Below are positions 12,683 through 24,982 of a stretch of 64,000 nucleotides of DNA, one piece after another. Source of the stretch: Ochotona curzoniae. Lineage: Eukaryota > Chordata > Mammalia > Lagomorpha > Ochotonidae. The position numbers and the translations under genes are program-made. The stretch lies in contig NW_024465655.1 of the NCBI RefSeq assembly GCF_017591425.1, positions 2,107,501 to 2,171,500 on the forward strand, in the 5' to 3' direction. Position 1 is the first letter of the stretch. Each line of letters begins with the position of its first letter. The notes below the pieces were generated by a model, which had not been told where the DNA came from, made no database searches, and saw only the letters and a list, made by a program, of their open reading frames with translations.

Positions 12683-13783
12683 AGCAGACACACATAACGT
12701 TGGGACCCAAAGAAATATGAGTAGCTAAAAGTACCAGCTTCTAGCTCAGTGTAGAAAAAGCTAGACTCAATCAATTTTTGAAGGACTGACAAACACACCC
12801 TCAAGTTTTCCGCTATAGACCAGGCATCCTGGATTACAGTCTCATTATGCTAATCCCTGAACTGGCATGTGAAACGAAGTGTTGGGAAGAGAGTCAGTTG
12901 TTGCCAAATAAAGAATCACTACTCCTAACAGGGCACAGATTACATGTTTCCTGTTCAAGGGCACTTACATCTTGGCACTCTTTTTGTCCCTCCAATAAAC
13001 TCTGCTCTTCTCGTCTCTGGATTTTTGATTATGTTGCAATGGCAGCTTGCACCTTTATCCCATCTCTACTTCAAAACTCAGCTTGAGCAATACTCCCTCC
13101 AGAAACTCCTTCTTGCCTAAGACAAACATCCCTGTTCCCCTGCCTCACCCCTCCAGTATGCATGCTACATTGCCCATCGTTCCATCTCTCTCTATTGTAA
13201 ACCAGGAATCAGCTATTTCTTAGCGCATACTGGTTCCCTTTTACCTAGAAAATGACATAAATGCTGCACGAGGTCTCAAAGTTCATTTTCTTCTAGGTAC
13301 TATTAATACTTTTAAAAATTTACTGCTGGTTAATATTGATATCTCCAGCTGACTTTTAACACTGTATGGCTTTCACCCAACTTATAACCGAGTTCTCTAA
13401 AAAAAAAACTTCTGATCTTGACAACACTAATATTATTTTAATTTTTTTATGAAGAAATCATCTCAAGATATCACTATCAGTGCGACTAGTAAAATTTGCT
13501 GGTGGTTTTTGTGTGCAGAAAACACAACATTAAAACCTATCCACTAGCTCATCTCCTTCCATTCACATCAAGCAAAATTGTTTCCTAAATATTGGTTTAT
13601 ACTTCCAATGAAAAAAGGAGGCACAGAGGAGAGCTCTTCTTCAAAATATTTCTTTTTGTAATTATAAAGCAAATATGCATAGCTCCATTTTCTTACACAA
13701 GCAATTGTATATCTTAATGCAATTGTTCTGTCTCTCGTATTTTTAAAACACTCTATCCCAGTGCTCCCTCTGCTCTTCATTTT
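12683..13783. other. Intergenic, unassigned
   Basis: AT-rich single-copy-looking sequence with no recognised gene or repeat. Confidence 0.45.
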
Positions 13784-14137
13784 AAGACATAGCAATCAGG
13801 CCCGGCGCGATGGCGCAGTGGTTAAGGTCCTCGCCTTGCATGCCTGGGATCCCATATGGGCCGCCGGTTCTAATCCCGGCAGCTCCACTTCCCATCCAGC
13901 TCCCTGCCTGTGGCCTGGGAAAGCAGTCGAGGACGGCCCAAAACTTTGGGAGCCTGCACCCGCTTGGGAGACCCAGAAGAGGCTCCTGGCTTCGGATCAG
14001 CACAGCATCAGCCGTTGTGTTTACTTGGGGAGTGAATCATCGGTCAGAAGTTCTTCCTTTCTGTCTCTCCTCTCTGTATATCCGCCTTTCCAATAAAAAA
14101 TAATGAAGATAAATCTTTAAAAAAAAAGACATAGCAA
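13784..14137 (+). mobile_element. Young C-type SINE with 12-bp target-site duplication
   Basis: The element (13796-14125) starts GGCCCGGCGCGATGGCGCAGTGG, an intact pol III A-box region, and keeps GGTTCTAATCCCGG as the B-box. It ends AAATCTTTAAAAAAAAA. Perfect copies of AAGACATAGCAA flank it at 13784-13795 and 14126-14137. It is one of the two cleanest copies in the window. Confidence 0.97.
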
Positions 14138-14149
14138 CCTATTTCATCA

Positions 14150-14805
14150 TATATGTGTGTGTGTAAGAAGTATGTATAAATTTGGTATGCTTCCAGGTTC
14201 TTACATTCTGAGAATACACAATATTTTACTCAAGCAAGCATCCTCTTGCTGTAATTCGGTAGTGTCCAATCTTTACTATTACAAACAACGTCACAATGAA
14301 TTACTTTCTTTATGCATCATTTTAAGCCTGTGCAGGGGTATTTATTGGCAAAATTCTTAGCAAGGGGATTTCTGAGTCCAGGGTTAAGGGCATCTGTGAT
14401 TTTGATGAATCTTCTTACATTCTCTTTCCTCAAGGTTGAATGGGTTACATCAGTGTCACACGCCCAGTTACAATACAATAGTGTCTATTTTGCAGCGTTC
14501 TTACTGGTGAAATCTGCTACTTGGAGGGGCTTTCCCCAGAAACTGGGAAGTGCTGCCTCACTATTAACATTTTGCATTTTGCCTATTGCAAATAGGTTTT
14601 CTATTTGTTTGGGGGCCACTCGTGTCTATTTGGTATCTGTGTGAACTACTTATACTCATGGATTTTTATCATCACTTATTTTTTAAACTTTGATTTCTAG
14701 AGGCTCTCTCTATTGTAAGGAGTTTAGTCCTTTCTCTATGGTTTGAATTACAACTATTTTTCCAAATTTTGACTGCCATGATTATTTTGCTTTTCCATTG
14801 AATTT
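14150..14805 (-). mobile_element. Degraded ancient LINE-1 fragment, antisense
   Basis: The plus strand reads like the complement of an old mammalian L1 3' region. It includes a stretch like 'GATTTCTAGAGGCTCTCTCTATTG...TTTAGTCCTTTCTCTATG...' in the order I recall for L1M antisense sequence. It is too mutated to hold a reading frame. The assignment is from memory of the consensus. Confidence 0.55.
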
Positions 14806-14807
14806 AA

Positions 14808-15065
14808 GGCTCAGTGTGTGGTAGCCTAGTTGTCAAAGTCCTCATCTTGCATGCACCAGGATCCCATATGGGTGCCAGTTCATGTCTTGCTTGCTCTACT
14901 TTCCATCCAGCTCCCTGCCTGTGGCCTGAGAAAGCAGTTGGGGACAGCTCAAGGTGCTGGGACTCTGTACCCCTGTGGGAGACCTGGAGGAGGTTCTTGG
15001 CTCCTGGCATCAGCAGATGGAAGATCTTTGTTTCTCCTACTCTCTGTAGATCAGCTAATTGTATA
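14808..15065 (+). mobile_element. C-type SINE, 3' truncated
   Basis: The head and body are present (GGATCCCATATGGGTGCCAG, CCAGCTCCCTGCCTGTGGCC, GTGGGAGACCTGGAGGAGG), but the usual CCAATAAAA tail is missing. The sequence turns to AT-rich DNA after CTCTGTAGATCAG. Confidence 0.88.
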
Positions 15066-15483
15066 CTGAATTTTGTAAAATGTGGTTAAATTGTATAAAT
15101 GTATAACCATTTGTTTTAGTGACTTGGAGTTTTTGATTACACTGAAATGTCCATAAAAAATGTTTCATCACAATTCAAATACGTGTTAGCAACATTTGAT
15201 AAAAGAATTTGTTTTACATATAACATATAACATTTTGCTTGGTTGTCTTTTATCATGAATATTATTCTATGCCTTGTATGATGTTTTAAAATGAAAATCA
15301 AACACCAAAGCTAAGAAGAACAAAGAATCATTGGAGACAGCTGTGCTCCACAAGGGGCAGTTCTTGCCATCTAGATACCTGTGGGAGTGCCATCCATCGT
15401 CTGTGAGGCAGAAAGGAAACGTGGTTGAAATAAGTTGAAAAATGACTCCAGAGTGACTCCAGCTCTGAGAAAGCCACTTCCTG

Positions 15484-15702
15484 CAAGGCTAGGATCCCAT
15501 ATGGGCACACGTCCATGCCCTGGCTGCTTCAGTTCTAGTCGAGCTCCCTGCTAAAGGCCTGGGAATGCTCAGGCAGATGGTCCAAGCGCATGAGCCCTGG
15601 CCACCCAGGTGGGAGACCTGGATGAAGCTCTTGGCTCTGGACTGAGGCCTTGCCCATTCCTGACCTTCGTGGCCACTCGGGTGGGAGCCCATAGACATTC
15701 CC

Positions 15703-15749
<47 letters not shown>

Positions 15750-15786
15750 CTCTGACTTTCAAATCAATTAGCCAATCTATTTAAAA
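15484..15786 (+). mobile_element. C-type SINE, 5' truncated, with (TG)n in its 3' part
   Basis: The match begins at GGATCCCATATGGGCACACG, so the tRNA-like head is missing. The pyrimidine-rich 3' segment has been replaced or expanded by a TG array (15705-15747) before CTCTGACTTTCAAATCAATTA. Confidence 0.82.
15705..15747. repeat. (TG)n microsatellite inside a SINE
   Basis: About 21 uninterrupted TG units. Confidence 0.97.
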
Positions 15787-18700
15787 ACAAACTCATATTT
15801 AATTTTAAAGAAGTGCTCCATGATTGTAATAACTTGATTTCTCCATGCTTGTCTTTTTAATCTTCCTAAACTGACATTTTAGCCTTCTCTCAGAATAAAG
15901 ACACCCTGAAATTTTCTCTCTAATGTTAGGCTAAAACTGGTTAGTTATTCTCGGGATTTCGTCTCCGAGGTCCAGACCCGATTCTAGCTGTCTGCCTGTG
16001 GATAGTCCATGCTCATGGATACCTCCAGATTCTCACACAACTATTTTTCTATTCTACTTACGTTCCTCAAACATTTCCATGGTAATATTGTCTCTGCTGG
16101 TGCCATTCATTCAAGTCCCTGGAGACAATCGAAGCTCCTCTTCTACAGCCATCCGCTTGTAAGGTTTTCCTTCCCTTAGTTATTCTCAACCTCTTCCTTC
16201 TCTTCTAGCACACTGCCTAGCTTAATGCAGTCATTTCCACGCAACCCTTCCCATGATACTGCTTTTCTTAAGAGAATTCTACAGTTTCCCTCCATCGATA
16301 AAGGGAAGATAACCGTCTTCAACTAATATGGACATAATAATACATGTATAACCACAGGGACTTGATTTTATGCCATTCTCTATTCTAACCATGTCATGTA
16401 TATTTCCCCACAACATCTCACTTTGCTCTTTCATTACTCGTTGATGTGGGAACTGGTATCTCAGTACTTATGAAGGCACTGAAGCTCTTGTCCTACGTAT
16501 TAAGGCCAGTATGTGATGGAGGAAGAACAAACCAACAGGTTTGTTGTAGAGCTACTCTTACCCCCTGATTGGCCTTACTGAGTAGAGTGGCTTTACCTTC
16601 TGACATCTTCTTCCCCTCCTGAGCACGCCCCCTCACAGGACAGCTTCCTGAACCTGTTACATGATGCACTACCTCCGTATCTTTGCACAGGCGGGTCTTC
16701 TAGCTACTTTTCCCTGCATCTGATTGGATTCCCAATAAACTCTTACTCATGTCTGTCTGAATAACATTCCAGGAGCCTGTCTCACTAGACAGAGTCAATC
16801 TCGACTTCCAAAGAGTTTTTTGAGATATTGTCTTTTTCCTCTCTGCTTACTTAGGACCATGATGTCTTTCTACTGTGGTACTCATCTTAGAACCTTCCAG
16901 CAATGTGCCATGGATGAGTATTTTCTAGTAACCTCTAAGATCTTGGATGGCCAGGACAGAGTCCTGCTAAATTCATTCATGCATGTTTAACACTCCATGA
17001 ATAAATAACAGCTCCTTCCCATCCTCTCACAGCACTAGACATGAAGTTGCCTTTCCCATCTCAACTTGGAATGTTGTAAATAAAGTTTAAGGGCACTCTC
17101 CAAACCCGGTATTCCCTTAACTCTCAGTCCTATTCTAACCTGAGCAGTTTCGATTTTTCATCACACACTATACTTTTCCTTCATTTCCAATGAAGTTAAC
17201 TGAATACTGCTAGATGATTTTGCCAACGGCATTCATCCATCAATAAGGGCAAGAAAAAGAGCCTATTTATGCCTCATGGCAATCTCCTCCCACAACGAAG
17301 TCAGTTTAAAATATTATTTTATTTACTCTGTATAGGAACACCTTTGTGCATATTCTGTCCCTTAACGAAACCAAATAAGTCAGCCGACCTTTCTCTAACT
17401 TTTCTCCTTCTGGAACATTCCTTTTAGCCTGCTGTCGCCGGAAGCACATCCTTAAAATCTAATAAAATAAACCCTATTTTTGCCAAAAACGCTTTCAACT
17501 TGCCTGTGCAATGTCCCAGTGAGGTCGACATGCATGGCATCATTTTAGCAGTAGGCAAGCCTGGCACAGAGATGAAGTTGCTGGGCCCCAGGCCATCGGG
17601 CAAGTCAGTACCAGTGCTAGACATGAAGACATGGTATTAGATGGGAGGAACCCTGGCCCTTAGCCTTGGATGCGGACACTAGGTCAACATAACTTCACAA
17701 TCCCTTTCCTTAGATTCACATCGTATAGAAGATGTGAGAGAGTGGGGAAGTTATCCAACTAGTCAAAAAACAAAATCAGGCTCTCAAAACCCAACAAAAT
17801 TAAGAAAGTTTACTTGAGTGATGCTACAATGAGATCTCATCTTCCTTTCTCTGCCTCTCTGTTTGCTCTCTCTTCTTTCCCTCTTTCTGTTACTTTTCTT
17901 TCTCTCCCTTTTCCTTCTCCTTCTCCCCCTTAAAGGGTGGAAGTGCCGTCTTTGATATCACTACGGGCTCAACACTTCCTAGCTGAGCCTCCAAACACCT
18001 GTTTCTAAGCTCAAGTCCCTGCTAAGGTTTGAGTCAGCGAGTTACAAAGTTTTACTCTGCATGGAATGTCCTTGACCACTCCCTAGGCCAAGGCCCCACC
18101 AAGGAGCTGCTTGCACCTTGTCTCCCAGATAGGACAAAGGGGCCGGCGGCTCTCCTCTGTAGTTGCTCTGGGAACAGCCCCCTCCACCCTGGCCCACTCT
18201 GCAGCAAAGTATTCTCAAAAAGCATTTCTTGGCAGCAAGCAAAATTTCCATAAAGCTCTTAAATATAATAAAATGTAATTAAAGTGCCACATTGAGTTAG
18301 CTCTCTTTGAAGTTTCACACTTGCATAATAAACCAAGTCGTAAACCAGGATTTGAATTGGACGTTTTATTCCTTTTTACAGATTAATTCTCATTAATTAT
18401 CTACTTGACTCCTCCAGTTATAGCGAAGTAAGTACCTGGTGCACCATAATTTGTGCTGATAAAAGGCCATAAAAGATGAACTCACCATGGAAAATGGAAG
18501 CTCACACACACGGAATGTCACTTTGTAGAGAGAGAAAATTAGGGCCTGTGTTTGGAAATAACATTCTCATAGCCCCATATGACCTCAGAAATGTGAGTAT
18601 ATTTCGTGTTGCTTTGTCTTTTACTTCTCTGAGAATTTCCATTTTTATGTCAAGTGGTTGATTCTCTGATGGAAACCATGCTTTCTTACCATGCTTCCTT

Positions 18701-20408
18701 CTCCAGAACCCACAGTGCACAGACCTTGTCACCAGCCAGCCAGCACACCAGAGAGGGTATGGAACAGCTATTATGTGTCGGGTTGGAGAAACAAACTTGC
18801 AGGGTTTCCTGCAGCTTCACGGGTACACTGAAGCCCCATAGACAAAGGAGACTCGTAAGAATTCCCTAAGGTACAGGTTGTGTTTCAAACACTGTGACTT
18901 ACACTCAGTGAAGGCTCCTTGGATGAATTTCCACTAAGTCTCACTGCTAAAAAGTATGATGTGTGTCCATGGACACTTATTCGTCTATACTGCGTGCATG
19001 CCTGTGTTAAGTCTCTATACAAGTAGTTTGTGTGTCCTTTCCTCCTGGCCTAAGAACTCGGGGTGTCTTTTAGGAAACAAATGCGTCCGTACAGGGAGAA
19101 GATTGTAGTAGATTGTTCAGAGAACCCAAAGAACACAGTTGGTTTTAAAAGAGCAGTGTTTTTTCTGTTTGTTTGTTTTGTTTGTTTGTTTGTTTTAGGG
19201 AAAAAACCAGTGTTTGGGAAGAAAATATGATGGATGATGGAAGTCATAGATTTTTTTTTTCCACGTAGATATGGGAAAGTTGCCGGGCTTGATCAAATGG
19301 AGGAAAGATAAGATTACACAAACGAGGCTACACAGCAGCTAAGGATCCTGAAGCATCAGGTTCAACTAGAGGATATGTTGATCCAATCTGCATTGCCTCG
19401 ATGTACCATGGGGACATGTTGTCATAGCAGGTCTCAGCAGTGAGCCCTGGTGATCGCATCTACCAGATGACATGGGCATCCTGGAGGAGGATATGCAGTG
19501 TGAAGTTGGAAAAGAAGGGCTCAGTGAAGCAATGTCACGTGTATCAACAACTTGATGTATCCTGCTCAGAAGATATTTGGAAAGAAGCATGAAGTACGAC
19601 TTGGGATTCTAACTAATAAAAATGAAGTCTAGCAGGATACCAGAAATGGGAAGATTATTCTGAGAATTCATTAGATTCTGGAGCAAATACAGATCCAACA
19701 TTCACAATGACCTGGAATCGGAGGCCAGCACCTTTGGGGGCCAATGGGCATTCTCTATTTGATTTTCAACTCATTTATGTCTCTGCAAGTGTCTGTTTTT
19801 GCATGCTCCCACAGGTCTTTTGTCTCTCCTTCTTGATCTGATGGACAATCCTATCACAAGTCAACAACCTGCAAGCTTTATTTCCTTGGTCTAAAAGATG
19901 AGCAGGAAAAAATATTAGACCCTAAATTGTGAAGGCTGTGTTTTCCATTGGCCCACACTGAATCAGAGGCTCACTGTTAACCAATCAAGTGTCAGATTGG
20001 GTGTAGCAGTTGAGGGATAGATGAAATGGAATTGTATTTTGTGATACTGCAGAAGATGCAGGATTCCTTGAAATCAGGGACAGAAGAGGGTAAGTGAATC
20101 GGACAAAATTCAAACATTGGTCACACAGAAATAATATATCTCAAATGAGAAGTAAACAGAACATTATGCAATGGTCGTCATTTAGGGTTTAGCTATGAAG
20201 AGAGAATTCTAGAAAGGTCTTGGTAAATTCTGATGGTAAACACGTGAAGGCAACCTTGTAATAGAAGTCTGCGACATTGCTCTTTGAATCAGAGAATTTG
20301 TGTCCCTGCCACATGTGTGTTGTCCGACAAAGCTAAGCACTGTCGCCGATGGTGAAACAGGGTGAGCCAATCAATTTTGATGTTTTCACAGATTTTCAGC
20401 CAAACATG
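15787..20408. other. Long intergenic stretch with nothing recognised
   Basis: About 4.6 kb with no convincing gene, SINE or L1. A pyrimidine-rich tract lies at about 17835-17932 and a small (GTTT)n at about 19166-19196. It is the longest repeat-poor segment outside the kinase island. Confidence 0.45.
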
Positions 20409-21020
20409 GGTAGGTTCATCTTTTTTTATTATTATTATTGTTGTTTCCTTAATATATCTGATGCGTAAAAGGGGATTTTAAGGGAGAAGCCCCACCCAGT
20501 CTCCCACCCACCCCAGGTCCCAGGTGTGAGGCATGTTCCGAGGGTCTTGCTCAAGTGGTTTTGATAGTTCAACAGTTATGAATTGCTGCCAATCTCACCA
20601 CTCCAAGCACGATGAAGTCATTGGAGAATCCACTGATTGACATAGTCCATGATAGAGTCTCCATTTGCCCAATATTTTCGGTGCCAACATATAGTGGTTG
20701 ATTGACCTGTTCTGTCCTCAGTCTTTTGATGGTTAGGGTTCTGAGGCCGGCATTTCGACTGGAGGGATCTCCAAAGAAACTTTGTTTGAGGTGTTCCCAG
20801 ACCAGATTCTTGTTTGTACTAGCAAGCACAGGGCCTGGCACAGTCCATCACTTTGATCAGCTGGTAGTTGCAATTGCTGGGTTGGTTCTGTTTCCATCCC
20901 TGTCTTCCACTGGAACCAATGGGTGTTTGCAGTCCAACCTGGTTCTGCCCAGCACATACTCGGCCCTCACATAAACCAGTCGGAGCTTCAGCCTAGTTGG
21001 AGCGGTAGGTTCATCTTTTT
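20409..21020 (-). mobile_element. 5'-truncated LINE-1 3' end, antisense, with target-site duplication
   Basis: A T-rich tract (TTTTTTTATTATTATTATTG), the complement of an A-rich tail, opens the insertion. GGTAGGTTCATCTTTTT occurs at 20409-20425 and again at 21004-21020, bounding roughly 580 bases. The tail position, minus-strand orientation and duplication fit L1 target-primed insertion. The body matches what I recall of lagomorph L1 3'UTR sequence. No reading frame survives. Confidence 0.8.
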
Positions 21021-21707
21021 AAGGGAGGGCAATGAGGAACAGGAAGGAACAAAAGGCTGCAGACCACCCTGCTGCCCCTACTTTCAATGACTGCAGAGCA
21101 GTTTCTCAAAATGTCGCAAGAGCTGAGCAAGCATTCTGACGGCAGCTGTGTTTACCAAGAGAATGGGTCTGCTTTTCTTGCTCACTGTGTATGCTGCCTG
21201 GAATATTCGAGTATTTCACAGTGCTTTGTAGCTGTGTAAACTATTTCCCTACAGAGAACAGCAGTCCTCCCAGGGGGAAAACCCTACTAAGCCAAAGATT
21301 TCATAAAGAGTCATAAAAATTAGTGATGGAAAAATTGATGAGGTCATCCACACTTCCCTCTGTCAACCATGAAAGAACCTTCCCCAGGATGGTTCCTGGT
21401 GAAGTTTGTCCAGCCATGCTTTGAATGGGAATAAAAGTGACATGTCAGGGCTTTCCCAGATGATATACAAGGCTATACTTAAGACTGCTTATTTGGTGGT
21501 CTTCAAGTCAACTATTTGCCTGGTTCAATTGAATTTTCCTTTCTTTCACTTATGTTTATGGTAATTGAATTTATTTACTGCCATGAGCATCGTGCACAAC
21601 TGGCGAATTAGGCGGAAGGACCAGGACTAGGGGAAGGGATATGTTGCAATAGAATACAAGAGCAAATGACAGGAAACAGCAGAGGGAGAAGTTGGCTCTG
21701 CAAGTGT
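21021..21707. other. Intergenic, unassigned
   Basis: No gene or repeat family was recognised. Confidence 0.45.
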
Positions 21708-22072
21708 CCCTCTGAAAAGTCATCTTCTCTTTTTTTTTTTTTTTACATTTATTGATTTTTTTTATTGGAAAGGCAGATTTACACAGAAGAGGAGAGACGG
21801 AAACATCTTCTACCTCCTGGTTTACTCCCCAAGTGACTTCAAGAGCTGAGCTGATCCAAAGCCAGAAGCCAGGAGCTTTTTCCAGGTCTCTCACATAGGT
21901 TCAGGGTCCCAAGGCTTCAGGCCAAACTCAACTGCTTTCCCAGGCCACAAACAGGGAGCTGGAAGGGAAGTTTAGCTGCTGTGATACAAAATGGTAGCCA
22001 TCTGGGATCCAGGCGCATGCAAGGTGAGGACTTTAGCCATTAGGCTATTGCGCTCGGCCCCCTCTGAAAAGT
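21708..22072 (-). mobile_element. C-type SINE with 13-bp target-site duplication
   Basis: CCCTCTGAAAAGT occurs at 21708-21720 and 22060-22072. Between them is a minus-strand SINE whose tail (TTTTTTTTTTTTTTTACATTT on plus) lies at the low-coordinate end. Several substitutions and a small deletion in the body suggest an older insertion than the 30936 copy. Confidence 0.94.
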
Positions 22073-22290
22073 TTGTGGAGACTTTGGAAAGCTTGGGCGT
22101 GCGCAGTACAACCCGGGAGTCTCAAGGGGCAGTTCTCTGCACTTGACAGAGTTCCACTTCACTCCTGCAGATGTCATTCTCCTGTCTTGTAGGGATCACA
22201 TAATGTCAAAGATAGATATTAACTTTTCCCTCCAACATATTAGACCAAATTTTATCAGAGTTCTTCAGAGAAATAGAGTAAATATGAGAA

Positions 22291-22447
22291 TCCTTGAAAA
22301 AGTTTGTGGGAAGTAGAACTGAAAGCTAAATTCATTTGGTGCCTCTGAGCTTTTTGAAAATAACTCATAGGCCTGTATGTTCGTTTTTAGGCACCAAAAG
22401 AAGCCAATCTTTTAATTCTTATTTTCCATGAACTTTTTGAGATATCC
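22291..22447. mobile_element. Probable mariner-like MITE with imperfect inverted repeats
   Basis: The left end (TCCTTGAAAAAGTTTGTGGG...) and the complement of the right end (AGGATATCTCAAAAAGTTCATGG...) match over about 35 bases with a few differences. There is no coding capacity. A related element with the same arm motif (AAAGTTCAT...AAAAGAT) lies at 37988-38162. Confidence 0.5.
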
Positions 22448-23552
22448 TGCTACAAATCCGGGGGTTTGTGAAATGAAAATAGAAAGGGTATCTCACCAAA
22501 CGCATTGCCCTTCCTGTGCGTGTCCATGCGAGAGTGTGTGGATTTTCCTAGAAGTCTAAGAGGGTTACGTTCAGATAAACGCATCCTCCATTGACAATAT
22601 CACAAGTTAAGTGCATCCAATAGAATGAGACTACTGCAGGTCACTTTCAGCAATGATATCCTGCAGTGGGGGTTTACCCTCAGTCACCTGGCTAATGAAG
22701 GGGCTGCTTATCAGTGCCACTGCCTGGCATCATGGAACAGAAACACACCGCAGAGTTTCAGCCTGGGAAAGGACCAAAAGTCAAACTGTGATTACTAAGT
22801 GTGAATGCCTATTTCTTTTGCGCCATCCTAAAGTTAAAACATTAGCTGATACATCATTGTAAAGTCGGGGCCAGTCTGTGTAGGGAGAGAGACTGATGAC
22901 AAGGTATTCATTCATGGTTGGTGAAAGCTAAGGACTTCAACAGTCCACTGTTGACAAGCTGGAGATCTGGTACGATTTCAGCCTGAGCTTGCGTTTGCAG
23001 CTGAGAGTCGGCAGCCCATGCTAGTCAACCTCCAAAGGATCAGACCACTCACTGGGAACCAGAAGTGCAAGAACAGATGTTAGCCAGTGTCCCCCTACCT
23101 CTGGATGAGGTGGCTATGGCTTTTGGGGATCAGTGATTTCCACAGCCTACAGAATATGGCTGCAAGACTTTCTGAAACATGGCAGAACTATTGTCTGTTC
23201 CTGCTGCTTCTCCACTGTCCGTGATGGTGGTTTGCTTCACTGTTGTGATGAACTAAACCACTCACATCCTACAGAAAACACAGCTTATGCCCACCCAAAA
23301 TCTGAAACAAGGTGACAGAATTGGAGGCAAAGCCGTAATCTTCTTACCAACCAAGTGTCCAAGCCTGTGCATACTTTTAGAAGAAGGCCCTTCTCCTATC
23401 TGCGAGTAAGTATACTTTGGCACAAAAAGAGACAAGGAGTGGCTCCCATGCCAACTGTATGCATACTTAAATAGGACATCCTAAAGCTAAAGAACACTCA
23501 AGTGTCCGTATTGTACTCTAGTCTGTAGGAAACAGTGATTGAAGCAGTGCCT
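22448..23552. other. Intergenic, unassigned
   Basis: No gene or repeat family was recognised. Confidence 0.45.
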
Positions 23553-23870
23553 GGGGCCCGGCGCCATACCCTAGTGGCTAAAGTCCTGGCGTTGCATGCA
23601 ATGGGATCCCATATGGGTGCCAGTTCATGTCCTGGCTGCTCCACTTTTTTTCCCAGCTCCTTTCTTGTGGCCTGGGAAAGCAGTCACAGACAGCACAAAG
23701 CTTTGGGACCCTACACTCAGGTGGGAGACCCAGAAGAGGCTCCTGCTTCCTGGCTTTGGATCGACTCAGCTCTAGCCATTGCAGCCACTTACGGAGTGAA
23801 TTAGTGGATGGAAGATCTTTCTTTCTGTATCTCTTTGTCTCTGTAAATTCGTTTTTCCAATAAAAATTTT
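23553..23870 (+). mobile_element. C-type SINE, full length
   Basis: It runs from GGGGCCCGGCGCCATACCC through GGATCCCATATGGGTGCCAG to the end at TTTTTCCAATAAAAATTTTGG. It is moderately diverged. No clear target duplication was seen. Confidence 0.93.
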
Positions 23871-24622
23871 GGAATATCAAAGTCAGTTTTGAGGCCCAGC
23901 TGATGCCAGAAAGCCAGATGATCCACCCGACAGTGCTGAAGAGAGAGGAGAGAATTCTCTAGAAGTCGCAGCACAGATGAAGCAGAAATGGACTGGAGTG
24001 GGAAGCAGGAAGTGCCTCTTTGCACACTGCTGGGGGTTCTCACAGGTTCAGGGAGCGGGTTTGTTCACAGCTCTAATATTAAGGACAGTGAATTGGACCC
24101 TATCTTAGGAAAGGAGCAATTTACTCAGAGAGAAAAGGAGCTGTAGGCATACTCTCATCATTGACCCCACTTAGGGAATGAGAGAAACCAACGCATTTTA
24201 GTCTTGATAAATGTCTTGGAGAAGTTTGGTTTCCTTTATTTTAAACCTCAGCATATTTTCAGGACAATGGGACAGCACCATTTTCCTTTCATTTCCACTG
24301 AATGCATCGTGGTGATGTGCAATGATTGCCATTAATGTTCAGACCCTTCCATTAGCACACTAGGAACATCTTGAGGCATTCGTATCCCAAATCTGGAAGC
24401 CAGCTAAGCCAGATCTGAGCAGAATCCTATTTGACTTGAAATCTAATTCTCCTTAGACTCTTTTAGATGTCATTTCTGGGGAAATATCTTCTCTTAAATC
24501 CAGAGTTAGCAAGACTGCTACATCCAGCCCTGCTCAAGATGAATTGTTTAGGGAAATTGTTGGAACACTTGATTGCAACACTCATCCCAAGCAAATAGTT
24601 CTGAAACAAATGAAATGAAGAG

Positions 24623-24982
24623 TAGATATTCCATTTTTTTTTATTTTTTTAAAGATTTATTTATTTTTATTACAAAGCCAGATATACAGAGAGGAGGAGA
24701 GACAGAGAGGAAGATCTTCCATCCGATGATTCAGTGAGCGCAACACCTGGTGCTGTGCTGATCCAAAGCCAGGAGCCAGGAACTTCTTCCAGGTCTCCCA
24801 CGCAGGTGCAGGATCCCAAAGCATTGGGCTGTCCTCTGTTGCTTTCCCAGGCCACAAGCAGGGAGCTGGATGGGAAGTGAGAGCTGCCGGGATTAGAACC
24901 GGCGCCCATATGGGATCCCGGGCATGCAAGGTGAGGATGTTAGCAGCTAGGTCATGCCGCCGGGCCCTAGATATTCCATTTT
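24623..24982 (-). mobile_element. Young C-type SINE with 15-bp target-site duplication
   Basis: TAGATATTCCATTTT flanks the element at 24623-24637 and 24968-24982. The plus strand begins with a T-rich tract and ends with the complement of the head at GTCATGCCGCCGGGCCC. It is low in divergence apart from a short deletion near 24735. Confidence 0.96.

Noticed and set aside
13796..14125. Intact A- and B-box sequences suggesting a tRNA gene
   Set aside because: They belong to the tRNA-derived head of a SINE. No complete cloverleaf of a functional tRNA follows.
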